A stretch of 64,000 bases of DNA, from contig JAVBKY010000006.1 in assembly GCA_031553765.1 (NCBI GenBank), positions 310,001-374,000 on the forward strand, written 5' to 3'. This document shows, one piece after another, positions 59,183 to 64,000 of the stretch (position 1 is the first letter of the stretch; the number at the start of each line of letters is the position of its first letter). The notes below the pieces were generated by a model. The model saw nothing but the letters and a program-made list of their open reading frames with translations, was not told where the DNA came from and did not search any database. The translations under genes and the position numbers were made by a program. The DNA comes from JAITMY01 sp031553765 (GTDB lineage: Bacteria > Bacteroidota > Bacteroidia > Bacteroidales > UBA932).

Positions 59183-59668
59183 ATGAAAAAAGCATTAGTA
59201 GTAATAGATATCCAGAATGATATCACAAAGAATTACAAGGAAATAATTGGCAATATAAATAAGGTCATAGATTGGGCTGTTTGCAATAATATTCATGTAG
59301 TTTATATAAGGCACGAAAATTTATCAGACGGCACAAGGACGTTTAAGCCCAATACACTTGGGGCTGAATTAGTCCCGGATATGAAAACAGTATCAAAAAA
59401 TATTTTTACAAAATACAGGGGAAACGCATTAACTAGTGAGGAGTTCGCGGAATTTATTAATAAAAACGGAATAGATGAATTCTATGTAGCAGGAGCAGAT
59501 GCAATTGCCTGTATCAAATCAACCTGCTATAACATGGCTAAGGAAAATTATAAGGTTAACGTCTTATCCGACTGCATTACGAGCTCTGATAAAAGGAAAA
59601 TTGACGAAATGCTTCGCTACTACGAAAGTAAAGGCTGTAAGCTAATTACTTTGAATGACCTTGTATGA
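59183..59668 (+). CDS. Isochorismatase/cysteine-hydrolase family protein
   Basis: This 161-residue cytosolic hydrolase shows the Asp-Lys-Cys triad of the family: Asp in VVIDIQNDIT (about 8), Lys in FTKYRGNAL (about 77) and Cys in AGADAIACIKSTCYNM (about 113). Typical members hydrolyse isochorismate, nicotinamide or N-carbamoyl compounds. The substrate is unknown. The ATG at 59183 (MKKALVVIDIQND) gives the correct N-terminus; an upstream frame is ignored. It overlaps the next gene by 4 nt (ATGA). The GC content is low, as in other accessory genes here. Confidence 0.85.
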   Translation: MKKALVVIDIQNDITKNYKEIIGNINKVIDWAVCNNIHVVYIRHENLSDGTRTFKPNTLGAELVPDMKTVSKNIFTKYRGNALTSEEFAEFINKNGIDEFYVAGADAIACIKSTCYNMAKENYKVNVLSDCITSSDKRKIDEMLRYYESKGCKLITLNDLV

Positions 59669-60234
59669 CAACAGAGGATAAAATAAAGTATTTTGAAAAC
59701 AGGGAAGATTGGCGAGAATGGCTGGCTGACAACTTTGATATCGCCAATGAAATTTGGTTTGTATTTCCCCTAAAATCTTCGGGCAAAAAAAGTATTGCGT
59801 ACAACGATGCTGTTGAAGAAGCCCTTTGTTTTGGGTGGATAGATAGTACAATAAAACCACTTGACAAAGAACATAGAATTCAGCATTTCACACCCAGAAA
59901 CCCCAAAAGCACTTATTCGCAAGCCAACAAAGAAAGACTTAAATGGCTATTGGAAAATAAAATGATATATCCTAAGTTTGAGGATACAATACGGAGTATT
60001 TTGTCTGATCCCTTTATTTTTCCAGATGACATAATCGACAGATTGAAAGAGGATAAAATAGCATGGAAAAGCTACCAACATTTCTCCGACGCCTATAAAC
60101 GTATCCGAATTGCATACATTGAAGTCGCAAGAAAACGACCGGAAGAATTTAAAAAGCGATTAAACCACTTTATCAATAAAACGAAAGAGAATAAAATAAT
60201 AACAGGATTTGGTGGAATTGAAAAATACTATTAA
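59665..60234 (+). CDS. YdeI/OmpD-associated family protein
   Basis: This 189-residue protein has the family's opening motif (ENREDWREWLADNFDIANEIWFVFPLKSSGKKSIAYNDAVEEALCFGWIDSTIK, about 11-64) and its conserved FTPRNPKSTYSQANKERLKWL (about 76-96). YdeI-type proteins are named for protection against bacteriocins and for YdeI/OmpD association; the mechanism is not settled. It is coupled to the isochorismatase gene by a 4-nt overlap. Confidence 0.82.
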   Translation: MTTEDKIKYFENREDWREWLADNFDIANEIWFVFPLKSSGKKSIAYNDAVEEALCFGWIDSTIKPLDKEHRIQHFTPRNPKSTYSQANKERLKWLLENKMIYPKFEDTIRSILSDPFIFPDDIIDRLKEDKIAWKSYQHFSDAYKRIRIAYIEVARKRPEEFKKRLNHFINKTKENKIITGFGGIEKYY

Positions 60235-60261
60235 TTCAACTAAAAAACCAACGCCTAACTT

Positions 60262-60536
60262 ATGGAAAATAAAGAACAAATTTGTCAGAGCTGCGGAATG
60301 CCCATCACCGCGGATAAGCAAAAAGGCACGAATGCAGACGGTAGCCTGTCCAATGAGTACTGTTCATACTGCTACAAAAAAGGAGAATTTACGAATACTA
60401 TTACTCTTGATGAGCAGGTTGAAATGGGCTTAAACTACTATCCTCCTTACAAGAAAGCCCAAACGCAAGAGGAAAAGGATGCGATAAAAAACAAACAAAG
60501 GATTTTTTATCGACCCTTAATAGGTGGAAAACTTAA
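60262..60536 (+). pseudogene. Small zinc-ribbon protein with a homopolymer frameshift
   Basis: Starts MENKEQICQSCGMPITADKQ and has a second CxxC in NEYCSYCYKKGEFTN, the pattern of the putative zinc-ribbon family (about 85-95 residues). The open frame runs on to 60720, into the antisense of recN, ending without the family's C-terminus. Shifting frame at the A-run (TAAAAAAC, about 60484-60491) by one base restores a C-terminus reading KDFLSTLNRWKT and then TAA at 60534-60536, matching the usual ...TLKRWK end. So either a real one-base loss or a homopolymer sequencing error has broken the gene. No known function. Confidence 0.7.
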
Positions 60537-60569
60537 ATTAATTTGGAAATTGAAACTTAGAATCCGGAC

Positions 60570-62228
60570 TTACCCTCTCTTAAGAAGTTCCTTTGCATTC
60601 TTTATAGCAGCATCGGTAAGGGTTTGTCCGCTGAGCATTTTAGCCACAGCGGTAACGCGCTCTGCATCGGATAGTTGCTTAATGCGGGTTGCTGTACCCG
60701 ATGGGGTTTCTTCCTTGTAAACAAAAAAGTGCGTTTGCCCCTTGCTGGCAATTTGCGGTAGGTGGGTAATATTGATGACCTGAATAGATTTTCCCAAATC
60801 ACTTATAATTTCGCCCATGCAGTCGGCCACTTCGCCCGACACGCCGGTATCTATTTCATCAAAAATAATCGTCGGAAGGTTGCCTGTCCACGCCACCAGC
60901 GATTTGAGGCTGAGCATAAGACGCGATATTTCACCACCTGAAGCCACGCGAGCAATATCCTGTGGCGCTACGCCCTTATTTGCCGAGAAAAGGAACTGAA
61001 TATCATCCTTTCCCGTAATCGATAGCGCGGGTAATTCCTCACGCTGAACCACAAATGCAGCATTGGGAATACCCAACTCCTTTAGCATTTTTACCACGTG
61101 CGATTCAATAGAAGGAAATACTTTGCTGCGCGTGTGGCTTAGCTGGTCGGCCTGCTTTTCGGCTTCGGCTTTAAGCGTAGTGCACTGCTCACGCAGCTGC
61201 TCCAGCTGCTCGTCAAGGTTATCTATCAAGCCAACTTTTTGCCCCAGCTGCTCCTGCACCTGTAACAATTCTTCTATGGTATTTATCTTGTGCTTTTTTT
61301 GCAAGGTGTAAATTAAGTCAAGTCGCTCACTCACCTCCAATAAGCGCTGTGGGTTAACCTCTGTGCCTTCGGCAATATTCTCTACCTCGGTTGCCACATC
61401 GCGCACCTCAATAAGGCTGCTGCGCAAGCGGTCGGCCAACGGTTCGGCCTTGGTAAATACATTTCCTATTTTTTCGAGCGTTACCTCAGCCTCACGAAGT
61501 AGCTTATTTACCCCCCCCTCGTCACTTTGAAGCATATCAGCCACACGGGTAAACGTCAACTTTATTTCTTCAGCATGCGTGAGCTGCTGCTGCTCATTTT
61601 CCAAGTCAGCCTGCTCACCCTCTTGTAGCTTGGCAGCCTCCAACTCCTTGTACTGATGCGTAAGATAATCTAAGTCGCCACGCGACATGCGCGCTTGCTC
61701 CTCCAGCTCCGTCAGCTGCTGCTCCGCCTTTCTTAGCTGAGTAAAAGTGGCAACGTAGCCATCACGCAATGTTTTATTTTCAGCCAAAGAATCTACTACA
61801 CGCAGCTGAAAGGCAGCGTTTTGCAGTAGTAAATTCTGATGCTGCGAGTGGATATCGATTAACTTCTCCCCAAAATCTTTGAGAACAGAAAGTGTTACAG
61901 GCTGGTCGTTGATAAAAGCGCGCGATTTACCGTTAGGGCTAATTACGCGACGAATGGTAGTAATATTGCTAAAGTCAATATCGTTTTCAGCAAATAGCTG
62001 TTCAAGATCGTAGTTGGTAACCACAAACATGCCCTCCACCACGCAACTCCGCTCCTTATCCTTGAGTACAGCGGTATCAGCACGCTGCCCAACAAGCAAC
62101 CCCAAAGCGCCAAGCAGAATGGATTTTCCGGCACCCGTTTCACCTGTTACAATACTAAGCCCATGCTTGAAGTTAATCTCTAACCTATCAATCAGGGCAT
62201 AGTTCTCTATCAATAACGATTGTAGCAT
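60570..62228 (-). CDS. recN: DNA repair protein RecN
   Basis: This 552-residue SMC-like ATPase acts in double-strand-break repair. Walker A GETGAGKSILLGALGLL near residue 32, long coiled coils in the middle (about 150-380), signature ASGGEISRLMLSLKSLV and Walker B PTIIFDEIDTGVSG (about 460) with HLPQIASKGQTHFFVYKEE following. It is convergent with the zinc-ribbon gene, whose false C-terminus overlaps it. In Bacteroidota recN lies next to DUF4835 and coaBC, as here (1-nt gap to DUF4835). Confidence 0.96.
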   Translation of the reverse strand: MLQSLLIENYALIDRLEINFKHGLSIVTGETGAGKSILLGALGLLVGQRADTAVLKDKERSCVVEGMFVVTNYDLEQLFAENDIDFSNITTIRRVISPNGKSRAFINDQPVTLSVLKDFGEKLIDIHSQHQNLLLQNAAFQLRVVDSLAENKTLRDGYVATFTQLRKAEQQLTELEEQARMSRGDLDYLTHQYKELEAAKLQEGEQADLENEQQQLTHAEEIKLTFTRVADMLQSDEGGVNKLLREAEVTLEKIGNVFTKAEPLADRLRSSLIEVRDVATEVENIAEGTEVNPQRLLEVSERLDLIYTLQKKHKINTIEELLQVQEQLGQKVGLIDNLDEQLEQLREQCTTLKAEAEKQADQLSHTRSKVFPSIESHVVKMLKELGIPNAAFVVQREELPALSITGKDDIQFLFSANKGVAPQDIARVASGGEISRLMLSLKSLVAWTGNLPTIIFDEIDTGVSGEVADCMGEIISDLGKSIQVINITHLPQIASKGQTHFFVYKEETPSGTATRIKQLSDAERVTAVAKMLSGQTLTDAAIKNAKELLKRG

Positions 62229-62229
62229 G

Positions 62230-63138
62230 CTACTTCAACTTCTTGTACTTCGGTTCGTTGGTATTGTTTATCTCCATCAAAATCTTGTAAGCATTTTCCT
62301 TTTCAACCGGTCCCGCCTCAGAGAATATATTCGCAATTTCATCGGCTTTAGTATCGAAGAAAATGATGTAGTAGAACATTGTGTTATCAGGCTTCTCCTT
62401 ATATAAGGCCTGCATATCCTGCAAGGCCTGCAAAACTTGCACGCGCCCATCGGCAGGTTTCTCGCTCATAATATCCAAACCCAAGCGATGGTAGCGATAG
62501 TAAGCCATGCGCTCACGAGAATATTTGGTGCTCAAAATATTTTCCACTAACCAGTAGCGATTGCGACGATTAACGCCGGAAGTAGAACCCCATCCGGGCT
62601 TACTCTCGGACTGCGCATTTTGCGCTACGCGCTCTGCCTTACGAAACCACTCGGTACCACCGCGTGGAGCAAATGTATCGTAATCCATACCGATTACCAC
62701 AAACGACCAATAGGCCAGCACTGATGTAAGATTTGACAAGTGCGTATTCTCGCTGTAATCCAGCACCTCATTGGGTGTATAGGAAAATTCAAAATCGTTA
62801 TCAATAGTATTAAGCGTTGGACTGTTGTAAGTGGTATTGAACACCGGGCGCTGCGCCTGCACCTGCAGCGTACCCTTAAATTCGGTTTCATTGGCCTGCT
62901 CGTTAAGCGTAATAATAAAATTACATTCTATACGCTCAAATGTTTCGTACAGATGGTTAGTCCATGCACGATTATTTAGAAAGCTGGCAATATCTGTTTT
63001 CATTTGTTGAAACAGCTCCTTATTGGTACTTTGTATTTTTTGCGTGTTGATAGTAACGTTACAATGCAGCTGCGCCTGTGCCACCTGCGTAAGCAGCATA
63101 ACACAAAACAGGATTCCTATATATTTACCAGTTACCAT
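62230..63138 (-). CDS. DUF4835 family exported protein
   Basis: This 302-residue protein has a signal peptide (MVTGKYIGILFCVMLLTQVAQAQ) and matches the Bacteroidota DUF4835 family: LHCNVTINTQKIQSTNKELFQQMKTDIASFLNNRAWTNHLYETFERIECNFIITLNEQ and FVVIGMDYDTFAPRGGTEWFRKAE. It should be periplasmic. Its gene order between recN and coaBC is widely conserved in the phylum. A link to type IX secretion has been suggested for the family in my memory, but I cannot verify it here. The true start is the second of two tandem ATGs; the first frame stops at once. Confidence 0.85.
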   Translation of the reverse strand: MVTGKYIGILFCVMLLTQVAQAQLHCNVTINTQKIQSTNKELFQQMKTDIASFLNNRAWTNHLYETFERIECNFIITLNEQANETEFKGTLQVQAQRPVFNTTYNSPTLNTIDNDFEFSYTPNEVLDYSENTHLSNLTSVLAYWSFVVIGMDYDTFAPRGGTEWFRKAERVAQNAQSESKPGWGSTSGVNRRNRYWLVENILSTKYSRERMAYYRYHRLGLDIMSEKPADGRVQVLQALQDMQALYKEKPDNTMFYYIIFFDTKADEIANIFSEAGPVEKENAYKILMEINNTNEPKYKKLK

Positions 63139-63155
63139 TTACCAGTTACCATTTT
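63127..63155. repeat. Tandem ACCATTTACCAGTT words
   Basis: The sequence TTACCAGTTACCATTT is repeated twice just before the DUF4835 start (minus strand reads AACTGGTAAATGG). The same word occurs near 14384. It creates a duplicate start-like ATG. Confidence 0.5.
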
Positions 63156-63179
63156 TATTCCACACCCACAAAGCCTACC

Positions 63180-64000
63180 CTAATTCTTAATAATCTCTAC
63201 TATCCTATTCACAATATCTGCCGCCACTTCAACTTTAGATTTTAGATCGTATAGCATTTTTTTTCCTTCACGATCAATAATACAAATTTTGTTAGTATCA
63301 ACGTTGAAACCGGCACCGGCGTCGTTCATGGAGTTGAGCACAATAAAGTCAAGGTTCTTCTCCTTCAATTTTTTTGCAGCATTGGCTTGCTCATTAGCTG
63401 CTTCAAGCGCAAAGCCCACCAGCAGCTGACTATTTTTCTTCATCTTTCCCAGCTGCGCGGCAATATCCTTTGTTGAAGTCAGCTGCAGCGTCAACTCTGC
63501 ACCCTCACGCTTCAACTTTCCCTCCAGCTGCTTATCAGGAGTAAAGTCAGCAACTGCAGCAGCCATTACAGCACCATCAACATTGGCAAAAGCATTTACA
63601 GCAGCATTGTACATTTCCTTTGCCGAAGTCACTTTTTCAACTTTAATATTGGGATGCTTGGTAGTAATGCTCACCGGGCCTGAAACCAATGTTACTTGTG
63701 CACCACGTTTAGCCAGCTCTTCGGCAATAGCATAACCCATCTTACCTGATGAATAGTTTCCTATAAAACGTACTGCATCTATATTTTCGTAGGTGGGTCC
63801 GGCAGTAACCAAAAATCGTTTACCGCTCAGCAGCTTTTTTTTTTCAAAAAATAGCTGCAACTGCTCCACAATCTGCTCCGGCTCCTCCATACGACCTTTA
63901 CCCTGCAAACCGCTGGCCAATTCTCCGCTGGCAGGCTCAATGATCAACACGCCACGCGAGCGCAGCGTTTCCATGTTTTGCTGTTGTGCCGTATGCGCGT
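63180..64000 (-). CDS. coaBC: CoaBC, C-terminal part: phosphopantothenoylcysteine decarboxylase/synthetase
   Basis: At least 273 codons of the bifunctional coenzyme A enzyme; the upstream part runs off the right end. The part seen covers the end of the CoaC decarboxylase domain (VLIIEPASGELASGLQGKGRM) and all of the CoaB synthetase domain (about 263 residues): KRFLVTAGPTYENIDAVRFIGNYSSGKMGYAIAEEL and ADFTPDKQLEGKLKREG. The in-frame ATG at 63974 is internal, since the preceding codons (HTAQQQN) continue the family's conserved helix. CoaB joins cysteine to 4'-phosphopantothenate with CTP; CoaC removes its carboxyl group. Confidence 0.95.
   Translation of the reverse strand, partial: AHTAQQQNMETLRSRGVLIIEPASGELASGLQGKGRMEEPEQIVEQLQLFFEKKKLLSGKRFLVTAGPTYENIDAVRFIGNYSSGKMGYAIAEELAKRGAQVTLVSGPVSITTKHPNIKVEKVTSAKEMYNAAVNAFANVDGAVMAAAVADFTPDKQLEGKLKREGAELTLQLTSTKDIAAQLGKMKKNSQLLVGFALEAANEQANAAKKLKEKNLDFIVLNSMNDAGAGFNVDTNKICIIDREGKKMLYDLKSKVEVAADIVNRIVEIIKN

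Noticed and set aside
60240..60262. GCCTAAC core resembling an integron attC end
   Set aside because: No matching inverse core or integrase found; isolated chance match.

Overview
The window is a stretch of chromosome from a member of the Bacteroidota. Three lines of sequence evidence support this. First, there is a complete Bat (Bacteroides aerotolerance) operon. Second, several genes are characteristic of the phylum: a FeoA-FeoB fusion, a DUF4835 gene between recN and coaBC, a ligA/dapA cluster with a DUF6913-like gene, and a TlpA-type thioredoxin with a long N-terminal domain. Third, many starts are preceded by the Bacteroidota -7 promoter element TAnnTTTG, while Shine-Dalgarno sequences are weak or absent. 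I cannot place it below phylum. Intergenic spaces are full of several families of palindromic repeats and short 'word' repeats. Several reading frames run into these repeats, so the true starts lie downstream of the longest ORF starts; I chose starts accordingly.

Layout: 1-9017, housekeeping and envelope genes (folC end, PhoH2, NDH-2, aminopeptidase P, DUF389, PhoH, purC). 9024-16052, feoAB, a TlpA-like thioredoxin and a metallo-beta-lactamase-fold hydrolase, with AT-rich accessory genes (HEPN-like, Fic plus an unknown partner). 16166-24748, an RsmI-like methyltransferase, DUF368, a TPR protein, ligA-DUF6913-dapA, and a carboxyltransferase-like protein without its biotinyl lysine. 24983-30298, an AT-rich accessory island: WYL regulator, two possible uracil-DNA-glycosylase-fold proteins, a WG-repeat protein, a tandem zinc-finger gene lacking a normal start, a PD-(D/E)XK nuclease-like protein and an orphan. 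30516-38434, gapA, then a five-gene heterodisulfide-reductase-like electron-transfer cluster, then threonine synthase. 38602-46643, an AraC regulator with its probable VOC target, an alpha-oxoamine synthase, a double-VOC protein with an SDR, a sodium:solute symporter and a MalY/PatB aminotransferase. 46809-58955, recR and the moxR-DUF58-batABCDE operon, coupled by a 4-nt overlap to a NuoCD/NuoB-like pair that has lost its metal ligands. 59183-64000, small accessory genes, then recN, DUF4835 and coaBC running off the end.

The most unusual content is: (i) the metal-ligand-free hydrogenase/complex I-like pair translationally coupled to the Bat operon; (ii) the Hdr-like cluster joining soluble HdrC-B-A homologues to a membrane HdrE-HdrD fusion in a non-methanogen; (iii) the carboxyltransferase homologue lacking both the biotinyl lysine and the catalytic threonine; (iv) a matched operator-promoter pair linking the AraC gene to a VOC gene; and (v) compound palindromic and word-built intergenic repeats. 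No rRNA, tRNA, CRISPR array, transposase or integrase was recognised.
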